From an uncultured Roseobacter sp. (GTDB lineage Bacteria; Pseudomonadota; Alphaproteobacteria; Rhodobacterales; Rhodobacteraceae), in the NCBI RefSeq assembly GCF_947495275.1, contig NZ_CANLYL010000003.1, positions 1 through 64,000 on the forward strand: DNA of 64,000 nucleotides, in the 5' to 3' direction. Positions within the stretch are counted from its first letter, which is position 1; every line of letters starts with the position of its first letter. Positions 43,948 through 53,016 of this stretch are shown here, piece after piece. The notes below the pieces were generated by a model. That model was given only the letters and a program-made list of their open reading frames with translations, ran no database searches and was not told the DNA's origin. The translations under genes and the position numbers were made by a program.

Positions 43948-45744
43948 TTAGTGGTTATCGCGCGGCATCGAAGCGCGGGCGATGTCTTGGTATTTGTCTG
44001 CGTCCTCAAGGATCATCCCCTGATCGAAGCGGCCAACTTTTTCGCGGAAATACTGCTGCCAGGGCGATTGGCTGACAGGGGCGTCATAGCCGCCGTTTGC
44101 CTCAAACTGGCGGGCGCGTTCGGCCAGCTCATCCAATGGCACCAGCATATCCGCCGTGCATTTGTTGAGATCGATCCGCACCCGGTCGCCGTTCTGCAAA
44201 AGTGCCAGACCGCCACCGTCCGCCGCCTCCGGCGAGGCGTTCAGGATCGACGGGCTGCCAGATGTCCCCGATTGGCGACCGTCACCCACGCAAGGCAGCG
44301 CTTCGACCCCCTTTTTCAACAGATAGGACGGCGGGCGCATGTTCACGACCTCCGCCCCGCCGGGATACCCTTTGGGGCCAGCACCCCGCATGAACAGGAC
44401 GCAATCCTCGTCAATGTTTTCGGCAGGATCATCAATGCGATGGTGGAAATCTTCCGGCCCGTCAAAAACAACCGCACGCCCTTCAAAAGCGTTCAGGTCA
44501 TCGGGATTGGAGAGGTATTTCGCGCGGAAATTATCACTGATTACGCTGGTTTTCATGATTGCGCTGTCAAAGAGATTACCCGTCAGATTGATGAATCCGG
44601 CCTGCGCTTTCAGCGGGTCAGACGCGGGTTTGATCACCTTCGCATCTTCACTGCGCCGGTGAGCGCAATTTTCCGCCATGGTCTTGCCATTTGCCGTAAT
44701 GGCATCCGGATGCGGCAGCAAACCGGCGGCGATCAATTCGCCAACGACTGCTGGCACACCGCCGGCGTGCTGATAATCCTCGCCCAGATACTCGCCAGCA
44801 GGCTGCAAATTCACCAGCAAGGGCACATCATGACCGATCTTCTGCCAGTCGTTGTTATCTAGCGGCACGCCCAGGTGGCGCGCCACGCCATTGAGATGAA
44901 TGGGCGCGTTTGTGGACCCACCAATCGCGGAGTTGATAACAATCGTGTTTTCAAATGCTTCCCGTGTCATGATGTCGGAGGGACGCAGATCTTCCCACAC
45001 CATGTCGACGATCCGCCGCCCGGTTTCATAGCTGATCTGGCCACGCTCGCGGTAGGGCGCCGGGATTGCCGCAGAACCGGGCAGTTGCATGCCCAAAGCT
45101 TCGGCCAGCGAATTCATCGTCGTCGCGGTCCCCATGGTGTTGCAGTACCCCACCGACGGCGCGGAAGACGCCACCAGTTCCATGAACCCATCGTCGTCAA
45201 TTTCACCGGCAGCCAGCATTTCGCGGGCTTTCCACACGATTGTGCCTGACCCCGTCCGCTCGCCACGGAAATACCCATTCAGCATCGGTCCAACGGACAG
45301 GGCGACCGCCGGAATGTTTACCGTGGCTGCGGCCATCAACAAGGCAGGTGTTGTCTTGTCACACCCGATGTTCAGCACCACACCATCCAGCGGATAGCCA
45401 AACAGCGTCTCCACCAGTGACAGATAGGCAAGGTTGCGGTCTAGCATGGCCGTAGGGCGCTTGCCGGTCTCCTGAATGGGATGCACGGGCACCTCGATGC
45501 ATGTCCCGCCCGCCGCGATGATGCCGTCGCGCACCCGTTTGGTCAGCTCCAGATGATGGCGATTGCAGGGGCTGAGATCACTGCCGGTCTGCGCGATCCC
45601 GATGATTGGCTTGCCCGATTGCAGCTCTTCGCGCGTCAGGCCGTAATTCAGATATCGCTCCAGATAGAGCGCGGTCATCTCCGGATTGTCCGGATTCATA
45701 AACCATTTGCGTGACCGCAAGTTTTCGATGCCGATTTTCTTCAT
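43948..45744 (-). CDS. IlvD/Edd family sugar-acid dehydratase
   Basis: A 598-residue iron-sulfur dehydratase of the IlvD/Edd superfamily. Key segments: [55 protein letters not shown] (cluster cysteines), and [19 protein letters not shown]. The lead [22 protein letters not shown] is the arabinonate/xylonate/fuconate dehydratase form, not IlvD proper. It removes water from an aldonic acid to give a 2-keto-3-deoxy acid. The start overlaps the SDR stop by 4 bases. The sugar stereochemistry cannot be read from sequence. Confidence 0.9.
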   Translation of the reverse strand: MKKIGIENLRSRKWFMNPDNPEMTALYLERYLNYGLTREELQSGKPIIGIAQTGSDLSPCNRHHLELTKRVRDGIIAAGGTCIEVPVHPIQETGKRPTAMLDRNLAYLSLVETLFGYPLDGVVLNIGCDKTTPALLMAAATVNIPAVALSVGPMLNGYFRGERTGSGTIVWKAREMLAAGEIDDDGFMELVASSAPSVGYCNTMGTATTMNSLAEALGMQLPGSAAIPAPYRERGQISYETGRRIVDMVWEDLRPSDIMTREAFENTIVINSAIGGSTNAPIHLNGVARHLGVPLDNNDWQKIGHDVPLLVNLQPAGEYLGEDYQHAGGVPAVVGELIAAGLLPHPDAITANGKTMAENCAHRRSEDAKVIKPASDPLKAQAGFINLTGNLFDSAIMKTSVISDNFRAKYLSNPDDLNAFEGRAVVFDGPEDFHHRIDDPAENIDEDCVLFMRGAGPKGYPGGAEVVNMRPPSYLLKKGVEALPCVGDGRQSGTSGSPSILNASPEAADGGGLALLQNGDRVRIDLNKCTADMLVPLDELAERARQFEANGGYDAPVSQSPWQQYFREKVGRFDQGMILEDADKYQDIARASMPRDNH

Positions 45745-46502
45745 TGGCCCGACCAGCCTCCGTCGATGATATGGGGATGCCCTGTTGTAAACGCACTTTC
45801 ATCGCTTGCAAGATAGACAACAAGGGCTGCGATTTCTTCGGCGGTGGCCACGCGGCCCATGGGCTGGCGCGACACAAATTGTTTGAGCGCTTCTTCCTTG
45901 CTGCCCAACTCTTTGCCCAAAGCGTCCACGCGGTCGTGCCAGCTTGGGCTTTCCACCGTTCCCGGGCAGATACAATTGCACCTGATCCCCTTGGCAACAT
46001 AATCGACAGCAATTGATTTCGTCAGCCCGATCACAGCGGCCTTGGTGGTCCCGTAGATAAACCGATTGGGTGCACCGATCACGGACGAACAGGCCGAAGA
46101 CATATTGATGATCGACCCGCCACCTTTTCCCAACATACCCGGCAGCGCCGCGCGGATCGTGCGGAGCATCGATTTGACGTTCAGGTCAAAAGCGAACTCC
46201 CATTCATCGTCTGTCGCGTCCAACACGGTCCCGTGGTGAACAAAGCCCGCGCAATTGAACAGGATATCCGGTTGCGCCTCAGCAATTCCGGCGGCAACAC
46301 TCTCATCACTCCGGGCGTCAAGTTCGAAAATTTCGATATTTTCGTGATTCGCCTCGCGAATCGTGGAAAGTGCCTTTGCGTTAATGTCGGTCGCAAAAAC
46401 CGTTGCCCCTTCAGCGGCCATTGCAATTGCGCTTGCCCGGCCAATGCCCTGACCGGCGGCTGTTACCAGCGCGCGTTTCCCACTAAGTCGTTGCCCTGAC
46501 AT
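45741..46502 (-). CDS. SDR dehydrogenase, DHRS6/2-keto-3-deoxy-L-fuconate dehydrogenase-like
   Basis: A 253-residue [19 protein letters not shown] is the cofactor motif; [41 protein letters not shown] (Y and K catalytic) and PGTVESPSW closely follow the DHRS6/BDH2 and bacterial 2-keto-3-deoxy-L-fuconate dehydrogenase group. That enzyme oxidises the C4 hydroxyl to give the 2,4-diketo acid that the FAH hydrolase would cleave. First gene of the leftward operon. The chosen ATG has GGGGG upstream. Confidence 0.88.
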   Translation of the reverse strand: MSGQRLSGKRALVTAAGQGIGRASAIAMAAEGATVFATDINAKALSTIREANHENIEIFELDARSDESVAAGIAEAQPDILFNCAGFVHHGTVLDATDDEWEFAFDLNVKSMLRTIRAALPGMLGKGGGSIINMSSACSSVIGAPNRFIYGTTKAAVIGLTKSIAVDYVAKGIRCNCICPGTVESPSWHDRVDALGKELGSKEEALKQFVSRQPMGRVATAEEIAALVVYLASDESAFTTGHPHIIDGGWSGQ

Positions 46503-46625
46503 GTTTTTCCCCCGTCGCAATTCGCCAGCGACCCTCTGCGGATTGCATTGGTCCCCTGTCCATGGCGCATGCTTTTTGCTGTCTTCGTCAAAAAACCATC
46601 AGACGGGCTGGTCCAATGGCTGGTT

Positions 46626-46637
46626 TACGTTAGCGTA
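46626..46637. promoter_or_regulatory. candidate GntR operator between divergent sugar-acid operons
   Basis: TACG-TTAG-CGTA is a 12-base inverted repeat in the 195-base gap between the SDR and beta-hydroxyacid dehydrogenase genes. It contains CGTTAGCGTA, which recurs exactly upstream of dctP. Confidence 0.4.
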
Positions 46638-46697
46638 TGACACAGCCATGGATTTGGCCACAGCTTTGAAAGACGAACATCACAGGACGGCCACAAA

Positions 46698-47585
46698 ATG
46701 ACGACATCGCGCAAGATCACCTTGATTGGAACGGGGCTCATGGGTTTCCCAATGTCGCTGAACCTGATGAAGGCCGGGCACGACCTGACAGTCTGGAACC
46801 GCAGTGCGTCGCGCGCCGAACCGCTGGTGGCTCATGGGGCCACGCTGGCGACCAATCCGGTCGAGGCCATCACGAGCGCCGAGTTTGTCATCACGATGCT
46901 TTCTGACGGGTTCGCAACCGGGGCCCTGATCGAAGACGAAGAAGTGCAGAGGGCGCTCTCCAAAAATGCGATCTGGCTGGACATGTCCAGCGCCAAGCCG
47001 GAGCACGCGCGTGAGCAGTCCAGCAAACTAAAAGACCTTGGGATCTCCCATCTGGATGCACCGGTGTCCGGCGGCACCAAAGGCGCAGAAAACGCAGCAC
47101 TGGCGATTATGGTTGGCGGCGACGCCGATACGTTCGACGCCGCACGCGAGGTATTGCAAGCCATGGGACGGCCGGTGCACGTGGGTCCCTCCGGCGCAGG
47201 GCAGCTATCAAAACTCGCCAATCAGACCATTGTCGCCGTGACCATTAGTGCTGTTGCCGAGGCCATGTTACTGGTTGAAAAAGGCGGCGCAGACCCGGCT
47301 GCGGTGCGCGAGGCGCTCAAGGGCGGATTTGCGGATAGCACGATCCTCCAGCAACACGGGGCGCGGATGACAAATGGAGATTTTGAACCCGGCGGCCTGA
47401 CCAAATTCCAGGTGAAAGACCTCAACAACACGCTCGATGAGGCGCGCCATTTGGGCCTGAACCTGCCTGCAACGGAAAACGTTCGGGATCGATTTCAGTA
47501 TTTCATTGATGCGATGAACGGCGCTGACAAAGATCACTCCGGCCTCTACCTCGAACTCAAATCCCGAAATGGACTGCTGACATGA
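46698..47585 (+). CDS. beta-hydroxyacid dehydrogenase (LtnD-like)
   Basis: A 295-residue NAD(P)-dependent enzyme of the 3-hydroxyisobutyrate/tartronate semialdehyde reductase family. Cofactor motif LIGTGLMGFPMSLNLMKAG, substrate motif DAPVSGGTKGAE and catalytic lysine in LSKLANQTIVA. Its coupling to a DenD-like gene suggests action on a four-carbon acid such as L-threonate, but GarR-type reduction of a semialdehyde is also possible. Its stop overlaps the next start by 4 bases. Confidence 0.86.
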   Translation: MTTSRKITLIGTGLMGFPMSLNLMKAGHDLTVWNRSASRAEPLVAHGATLATNPVEAITSAEFVITMLSDGFATGALIEDEEVQRALSKNAIWLDMSSAKPEHAREQSSKLKDLGISHLDAPVSGGTKGAENAALAIMVGGDADTFDAAREVLQAMGRPVHVGPSGAGQLSKLANQTIVAVTISAVAEAMLLVEKGGADPAAVREALKGGFADSTILQQHGARMTNGDFEPGGLTKFQVKDLNNTLDEARHLGLNLPATENVRDRFQYFIDAMNGADKDHSGLYLELKSRNGLLT

Positions 47586-48565
47586 CAAAAGTACTTATCA
47601 TCGGGGGCGGCGGCATGGTTGGCCAAAAACTGGCAGGCCAGCTGGTACGCGACGGATTGGAAGATCACGGTGCGCTGGATATCACGCTTTTTGACGTGGC
47701 CTTTCCAACAGGTGCGGTTGCCGGTCCGAAACAGAAAATCGGCAACCTGTCGCAGACGGGTGCCGCACAGCAACTTGCGGCAGCACGACCGGATATTGTG
47801 TTCCATTTGGCGGCCATTGTCTCTGGCGAGGCAGAAACCAACTTCTCCAAGGGCTGGGACATCAACATGATGTCCATGTGGCATTTGCTGGAAGCGTTCC
47901 GTGCCGAACATGACGCATCTGGAGGCACCTACGTGCCGCGCGTCGTTTTCACCTCCTCCATTGCGGTGTTCGGGGGTCCTTTCCCCGAGAAGATCGACGA
48001 CCTTTTCCTGTCAGCACCGCAAACGAGCTATGGCGCCCAGAAAGCTGTTAGCGAGTTGATGCTGACAGATTTCAGCCGCAAGGGGTTTGTCGATGGTCTG
48101 TCGCTTCGGCTTCCCACCATTTGTGTTCGGCCGGGAAAACCAAACCTCGCGGCGTCGTCGTTCTTCTCCGGCATCATCCGTGAACCGCTGAACGGAGAGG
48201 AAGCAATTCTACCCGTTGATGATACGGTACGTCACTGGCACGCATCGCCTAAGGCTGCTGCGGGCTTTCTCACCCATGCGGCCACGTTGGATACTGACCT
48301 TCTGGAAGGCAGACGTGCGCTTAATCTCCCCGGATTGAGTTGCACCGTTGCCGAGCAAATTGAAGCCCTACGCGCCGCTGCCGGACAAAAGGCCGTCGAT
48401 CTGATCAAACCGCAGCCTGACCCCGATATCATCAAAATAGTGGAAGGCTGGCCCCGCAATTTTGATCCCACCCGCGCCATCAAGCTCGGGTTCCGGGCAG
48501 AGAGCAGTTTCGGTGAGATTGTTCAAACCTATATTGCCGAGGATTTACCTGCCGCCTCTACTTGA
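47582..48565 (+). CDS. denD: NAD-dependent epimerase/dehydratase family, D-erythronate dehydrogenase-like
   Basis: A 327-residue extended SDR. N-terminal VLIIGGGGMVGQKLAGQLV, FHLAAIVSGEAETNFSKGWDIN, catalytic serine/tyrosine in FTSSIAVFGG and SYGAQKAVSELML, and the distinctive RLPTICVRPGKPNLAASSFFSGIIREPL of the DenD group. Known DenD oxidises D-erythronate to 2-keto-D-erythronate. The usual partners OtnK, OtnC and OtnI are not in the window, so the exact role stays open. The 3' end overlaps the convergent GntR gene by 37 bases. Confidence 0.85.
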   Translation: MTKVLIIGGGGMVGQKLAGQLVRDGLEDHGALDITLFDVAFPTGAVAGPKQKIGNLSQTGAAQQLAAARPDIVFHLAAIVSGEAETNFSKGWDINMMSMWHLLEAFRAEHDASGGTYVPRVVFTSSIAVFGGPFPEKIDDLFLSAPQTSYGAQKAVSELMLTDFSRKGFVDGLSLRLPTICVRPGKPNLAASSFFSGIIREPLNGEEAILPVDDTVRHWHASPKAAAGFLTHAATLDTDLLEGRRALNLPGLSCTVAEQIEALRAAAGQKAVDLIKPQPDPDIIKIVEGWPRNFDPTRAIKLGFRAESSFGEIVQTYIAEDLPAAST

Positions 48566-49218
48566 GTTTTTTCCGGAATCGGTTTCATCAGGTTACGCGC
48601 CAGATGATCATTTATCCGCACGCGCATCAGGTCCTCGTTGCGTTCAAGCGCCGCATCAAGAATCGCCTGATGCTCTCGAATGTTCTCGGGGAAATAGCCG
48701 TAATTGGTTTCTGCGGAGACAAGTTGCTGGCGGAATTGCTCATAAATGACCTGATGCGTGCGCTTGAGAAGTTTCGAATCACACGCATCAATCAGCGTCT
48801 CATGAAACTCCTGCTCAGCGCGGCTCCAAAGCCCCAAAAGGGGAATCACGTCTCCAGATGACCGCACGCGTGTCTCGATGTGTGACAGTTTGTGGTGGGC
48901 CGCTGTCAACCGGGATTCCCAATCCACACCTCCCATTCTGATCGACAAACAGGCCCCTTCACTTTCCAGCATGATGCGCATCTGCGTGAGATCATGCTGG
49001 CGCTCAAGTGACTGATGTGGCGCACGAAAACCACGCTGTTCCTGAAACTCCACCAGGCCCACGGTGGACAGACGAAACAGGACTTCGCGCACCGTACTGG
49101 CCGAACAATTATAATCCTGGCGTAGCTTTTCGGCGCGTAACTTGCTACCGTAGCCGAACTCTCCTGTGATGAGGCGATGACGCATGTCGTCAAAAATATC
49201 AGCGTCCTGAGCACCCAT
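48529..49218 (-). CDS. GntR-family transcriptional regulator (FadR/FCD type)
   Basis: A 229-residue regulator: an N-terminal winged helix (IFDDMRHRLITGEFGYGSKLRAEKLRQDYNCSASTVREVLFRL) and a C-terminal helical FCD effector domain with metal-type residues around EFHETLIDACDS and EHQAILDAA. The chosen ATG has GGGGAG six bases upstream. It faces away from the TRAP operon across 191 bases and converges with denD, so it is the obvious local repressor of the island; a sugar acid or its keto-deoxy derivative is the likely effector. Confidence 0.9.
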   Translation of the reverse strand: MGAQDADIFDDMRHRLITGEFGYGSKLRAEKLRQDYNCSASTVREVLFRLSTVGLVEFQEQRGFRAPHQSLERQHDLTQMRIMLESEGACLSIRMGGVDWESRLTAAHHKLSHIETRVRSSGDVIPLLGLWSRAEQEFHETLIDACDSKLLKRTHQVIYEQFRQQLVSAETNYGYFPENIREHQAILDAALERNEDLMRVRINDHLARNLMKPIPEKTQVEAAGKSSAI

Positions 49219-49329
49219 CTCTATCTCCCCATGCATTATTTTTGATACCGCCAAAAATTCGAAATTCAAACAAAATCTCAAAATTCCTGAAAAATAAAAT
49301 ATTTTCTTGCGTGTGCCTGCCGCCTCAGC

Positions 49330-49348
49330 CTAACGTTCCGTTAGCGTA
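49330..49348. promoter_or_regulatory. candidate GntR operator upstream of dctP
   Basis: CTAACG-TTC-CGTTAG is a perfect inverted repeat (49330-49344) that runs into CGTTAGCGTA (49339-49348), the decamer shared with the 46626 site. It lies about 60-80 bases before dctP and between dctP and the divergent GntR gene. Confidence 0.45.
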
Positions 49349-49409
49349 ATCACGAACGGGATTTCAAAGCCCCAACTTATACGTGCGCTCAACGTCTGGG
49401 AGGACAACA

Positions 49410-50435
49410 ATGAAACTGATGAAAAAGGCGGCCACTGTCGCCGCTCTTGCAGCTTTGACTGCGACATCTGCATTGGCAGATGGCCACGCCGTAACAAAGC
49501 TGCGCATTCAGACGCACTACGCGCCTGAAACCGTATCCGGCAAACTGGCTGCTCAATACGTAGAAGACATTCAGGACATGTCGAACGGCGAAATCGAAGT
49601 CGAAATGTTCTACAGCGCTTCCGTGGTCAAACCGGTGGAAACATTTGATGCCGCCGCAACCGGCATTCTCGACTGTGATATGACGGGCGGTGGCTATCAG
49701 ACAGGCAAGAACTCCGCGTTCCAGTTTGTTGGCGACATCATGGGCGGCTATGAGACCCCATATCAGCAGCTCAGCTGGCTCTATTTCGGCGGTGGACGTG
49801 AGGCGGCGGCACCACTTTACAACAAATTCGGCATGGAGCTGATCGGTTGGTGGGTCTACGGTCAGGAATCCTTTGCGTCCGGTAAGCCGATCGAAAAAGT
49901 TGCCGACTTTGAAGGTTGGAAGTTCCGCTCGCCCCCCGGCATGGAAACCAAGATCTTTGAAAAACTCGGTGCACAGCCGATCGTGATGGATTTCACCGAA
50001 ATCTTTACGGCTCTGGAGACAGGGATCATTGATGGGGCTGACGCTTCAGGCCTCGCCAATAACGTGGGCTTGGGACTTTACGACATCGTAAAATATGCCA
50101 ACTTCCCCGGCTTCCACTCGATGCCGTCCGATCACCTAGCCTGCAACAAGGCCGTGTTCGACGCAATGCCCGCGCACCATCAGAAGATCATGAAAGTGAC
50201 GATGGAAGCTCTTGCACTGCGCACGGCGCTGACGTTTGAGAAAAAGAACGCAGAAGCAGCGGCGCAATTGCGTGAACAAGGCGTTACATTGTCCCAATGG
50301 GCACCTGAGGAACTGGCCAAATTCCGGGCAGCGGCTCAAGCCACATGGCCAGAGTTCGCGGATACACCAGAAGCCAAAGCTCTGGTTGAGGCGCACCTTG
50401 CCTACCTCTCTCAACTGGGTTTGGTATCCGACTAA
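49410..50435 (+). CDS. dctP: TRAP transporter substrate-binding protein
   Basis: A 341-residue periplasmic DctP-family receptor. The signal peptide is KLMKKAATVAALAALTATSALA with cleavage before DGHA. Family segments include LRIQTHYAPETVSGKLAAQYVEDIQDMSNGEIEVEMF, KFRSPPGMETKIFEKLGAQPIVMDFTEIFTALETGIIDGAD and the later NKAVFDAMP. The start has GGGAGGACAACA just upstream. In context the ligand is probably a sugar acid. A long hairpin follows it before the membrane subunits. Confidence 0.92.
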   Translation: MKLMKKAATVAALAALTATSALADGHAVTKLRIQTHYAPETVSGKLAAQYVEDIQDMSNGEIEVEMFYSASVVKPVETFDAAATGILDCDMTGGGYQTGKNSAFQFVGDIMGGYETPYQQLSWLYFGGGREAAAPLYNKFGMELIGWWVYGQESFASGKPIEKVADFEGWKFRSPPGMETKIFEKLGAQPIVMDFTEIFTALETGIIDGADASGLANNVGLGLYDIVKYANFPGFHSMPSDHLACNKAVFDAMPAHHQKIMKVTMEALALRTALTFEKKNAEAAAQLREQGVTLSQWAPEELAKFRAAAQATWPEFADTPEAKALVEAHLAYLSQLGLVSD

Positions 50436-50446
50436 TATGACTTGAA

Positions 50447-50483
50447 TTCAGGCCCTGCTCGCAAAGGCAGGGCCTGAATCTTT
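50447..50483 (+). terminator. hairpin between dctP and dctQ (partial terminator)
   Basis: TTCAGGCCCTGC (50447-50458) pairs perfectly with GCAGGGCCTGAA (50467-50478), followed by TCTTT, a weak T-tract. Such intercistronic hairpins commonly let the abundant binding protein be made in excess over the membrane subunits. Confidence 0.65.
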
Positions 50484-50529
50484 CTGGCCCAGACAACAAT
50501 AATCAGCGGCCAATCTGGTGGGGGACATC

Positions 50530-51375
50530 ATGCAGGAAAAATCAGGAAGCCTGATCGAATGGATCGTGCCGCTTGGCTTCATCTTTTGCGGCGGCTGGGT
50601 CATTTGGCATATGCCTGCTTTCATACTGGATTGGGGTGGGCACGGCGACCAGCTAGCGGCCCATTTTGCCCGCGTCGACGTGGCCCCGAATATGCCCGTC
50701 GTCATGGGCACGCATATTGATATCATCGATCTTATCGCGTTACTTCTGATACCCGTTTTGGCCGTCATCGGCATTCTGACCGTGCGCCGGGCTCCCATGG
50801 AATTCGAAGCCTGGGGAACACTGGATCGCACCGCCGTCTTTGTTGGTCGCGTTACGATGATGCTGGTCGTGGTGTTGATGGGCGTCATGCTCTACGAAGT
50901 TTTCACCCGCTATGTTCTGGCATCCGGCACGCTTTGGGCCAATGAATTGTCGCTCTGGCTGGCTGGATATATTTTCCTCTGCGCCGGGCTTTACGCCATG
51001 CAGCAGCGCAGCCACATCCGCATTTTCATCATCTACGACGCCATGCCACGCACCTTGCAGCACGTATGTGACGTGATCTCGACACTGCTGATCGTGACAT
51101 TTGCGTTTTTTCTCTTCTACGGCGGCTACGGCGAAGCTTTTCAGAAATTCGCCAGATGGGAGCTATATGGATCGGCCTTCAATCCGCCCATCCCGGCAAC
51201 CCTGAAACCGACCGTCCTGTTCATCGTTGCAATGGTGGCCGTGCAGGCCGTCATCAATCTGATTTCCGACTGGAACACCGAACCCACCGTTCATACAGCG
51301 GCGGACGATATTGACGAAGACGAAATCGCCCGCCTGCGCGCGGCTGTCGGCGCAGACGAACCGGAGCAGAAGTAA
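50530..51375 (+). CDS. dctQ: TRAP transporter small membrane subunit with N-terminal extension
   Basis: A 281-residue DctQ subunit. The DctQ core (about 100-240) has four membrane segments with EVFTRYVLASGTLWANELSLWLAGYIFLCAGLYAMQQRSHIRI. It is preceded by about 95 extra residues with two more hydrophobic segments (about 10-30 and 60-80), making it far longer than the usual 160-200. The C-terminus is acidic. GGGGGA precedes the ATG. Stop and dctM start overlap (TAATG). Confidence 0.9.
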   Translation: MQEKSGSLIEWIVPLGFIFCGGWVIWHMPAFILDWGGHGDQLAAHFARVDVAPNMPVVMGTHIDIIDLIALLLIPVLAVIGILTVRRAPMEFEAWGTLDRTAVFVGRVTMMLVVVLMGVMLYEVFTRYVLASGTLWANELSLWLAGYIFLCAGLYAMQQRSHIRIFIIYDAMPRTLQHVCDVISTLLIVTFAFFLFYGGYGEAFQKFARWELYGSAFNPPIPATLKPTVLFIVAMVAVQAVINLISDWNTEPTVHTAADDIDEDEIARLRAAVGADEPEQK

Positions 51376-53000
51376 TGGATATTGGCACAATCTCACTGGT
51401 CCTGATGCTGGGCCTGGTCCTTTTGCTCGCCATCGGCATGCCACTGGGTTTCGCCTCCGCGATCCTGTCGGTTCTTGTTCTGGTTATGAAATTTGAACCG
51501 GCACTACTGACAGCGCCCTGGACCTTTGGCGAAGGCATACTGACCGGCAGACCCGGTACCGGGCCGCTCAATATTCTGGCGCAGAAAATATACGGGCTGT
51601 TAACGGACTATGTCCTCATATCCATTCCGCTGTTCATTTTCATGGCCGCCTTGCTGGAACGCTCAGGCATCGCCAAGGAGATGTATTCTTCCCTTAATGT
51701 CTGGCTGAACCGCACCCGTGGCGGCATCGCCATCGTGACTTCCATCATGGCTGTTATCATGGCCGCAATGTCGGGGATCATTGGCGGCGAGGTTGTGCTC
51801 TTGGGGTTGATTGCGCTCCCGCAAATGCTTCGTCTGGGGTATAGTCAGAACCTTGCGATCGGCACGATCTGCGCCTCGGGCAGCCTTGGAACGATGATCC
51901 CGCCGTCGATTGTTCTGATCATCTATGGGCTGATCACGGAGACATCGATCAAGGCGCTGTTCACCGCCTCGTTCCTGCCCGGTTTCATGCTGGCATCTTT
52001 CATCATCTTTTACATCATCGTACGCACACAGCTCCGCCCGCAAGATGCTCCTTTGCCCGACCCGGTCGAAGGCGAGCCCTACGGCATGGAGAAGTTCAAA
52101 CTGTTCTTGGCATTCCTCTGCGTTCTGGTTGCAGGTTTCAGCTCTGCGCTCTTCCTGCGTGCCTTGTTCTTTGAACTCAGTGGTCAGAATGCGGCGCAAA
52201 CGGGTGACGCCATTGCCTATGGCACCGCGGACTACCTGCCCTGGTTTGGCGGAGCGGTTGTTGCTTCCTTTGTGGTGATGTTTGGTGTTTTGGGTCGCGC
52301 CCGGACCGCTTTGGGATGGTCCATGGGTAAAGGTCTTGTGCCACCCATCGTTGTGATCGGCGTCGTGCTGGGATCCATCTATGGCGGCATCACCGGCATC
52401 ACCGAAGCCGCCGGTATGGGAGCATTGGCAGTGCTCGTCATCGCGATTTTCCGCGGCGAGGCCTCCTTTGATCTCGTGTGGGACAGCCTGATGCGCACGC
52501 TCAAATCCACCGGAACGATCATCTGGGTGACGATTGGTGCAGCAGCCCTCGCCGGGGCCTATACAATCGCGGGCGGGCCGGTTTATGTGGCCGATTTCAT
52601 CGTGGGCTCCGATTTGCCAACCATGGGCATTATCCTTGCGATGATGCTGATCCTGCTCTTTATGGGGGCCTTCATGGATTGGGTCGGCATCGTGCTACTG
52701 ATCATCCCCGTCTTTCTACCCATCGTACAGCGGTTGCCCATCGAGGAAATCGGACTTATCGGCGAGCTGAACCCGCGCCATGTGGCAATCTGGTTTGGCG
52801 TGGTCTTCTGTATGAACATGCAGGTAAGCTTTCTCAGCCCACCCTTCGGGCCCGCTGCCTTCTATCTGAAATCGGTGGCCCCGCCCCACATCAGCCTGAC
52901 GGATATTTTCAAGGGCTTTCTGCCGTTCATCGGCATTCAGCTCTGCGCCCTGTCTGTCCTGCTGATCTGGCCCCCCATTGTGTCTCTGCTTTTGCCATAG
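51375..53000 (+). CDS. dctM: TRAP transporter large membrane subunit
   Basis: A 541-residue DctM permease, about 100 residues longer than the common form. The extra part (about 230-310) is a two-helix insertion containing GEPYGMEKFKLFLAFLCVL and YLPWFGGAVVASFVVMFGVLG. Core motifs such as GSLGTMIPPSIVLIIYGLITETSIKALFTASFLPG and GLVPPIVVIGVVLGSIYGGITGITEAA are intact. It uses the sodium gradient to import the DctP ligand. The enlarged DctQ and DctM probably co-evolved. Confidence 0.93.
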   Translation: MDIGTISLVLMLGLVLLLAIGMPLGFASAILSVLVLVMKFEPALLTAPWTFGEGILTGRPGTGPLNILAQKIYGLLTDYVLISIPLFIFMAALLERSGIAKEMYSSLNVWLNRTRGGIAIVTSIMAVIMAAMSGIIGGEVVLLGLIALPQMLRLGYSQNLAIGTICASGSLGTMIPPSIVLIIYGLITETSIKALFTASFLPGFMLASFIIFYIIVRTQLRPQDAPLPDPVEGEPYGMEKFKLFLAFLCVLVAGFSSALFLRALFFELSGQNAAQTGDAIAYGTADYLPWFGGAVVASFVVMFGVLGRARTALGWSMGKGLVPPIVVIGVVLGSIYGGITGITEAAGMGALAVLVIAIFRGEASFDLVWDSLMRTLKSTGTIIWVTIGAAALAGAYTIAGGPVYVADFIVGSDLPTMGIILAMMLILLFMGAFMDWVGIVLLIIPVFLPIVQRLPIEEIGLIGELNPRHVAIWFGVVFCMNMQVSFLSPPFGPAAFYLKSVAPPHISLTDIFKGFLPFIGIQLCALSVLLIWPPIVSLLLP

Positions 53001-53016
53001 ATGATGGAGAACCCGG

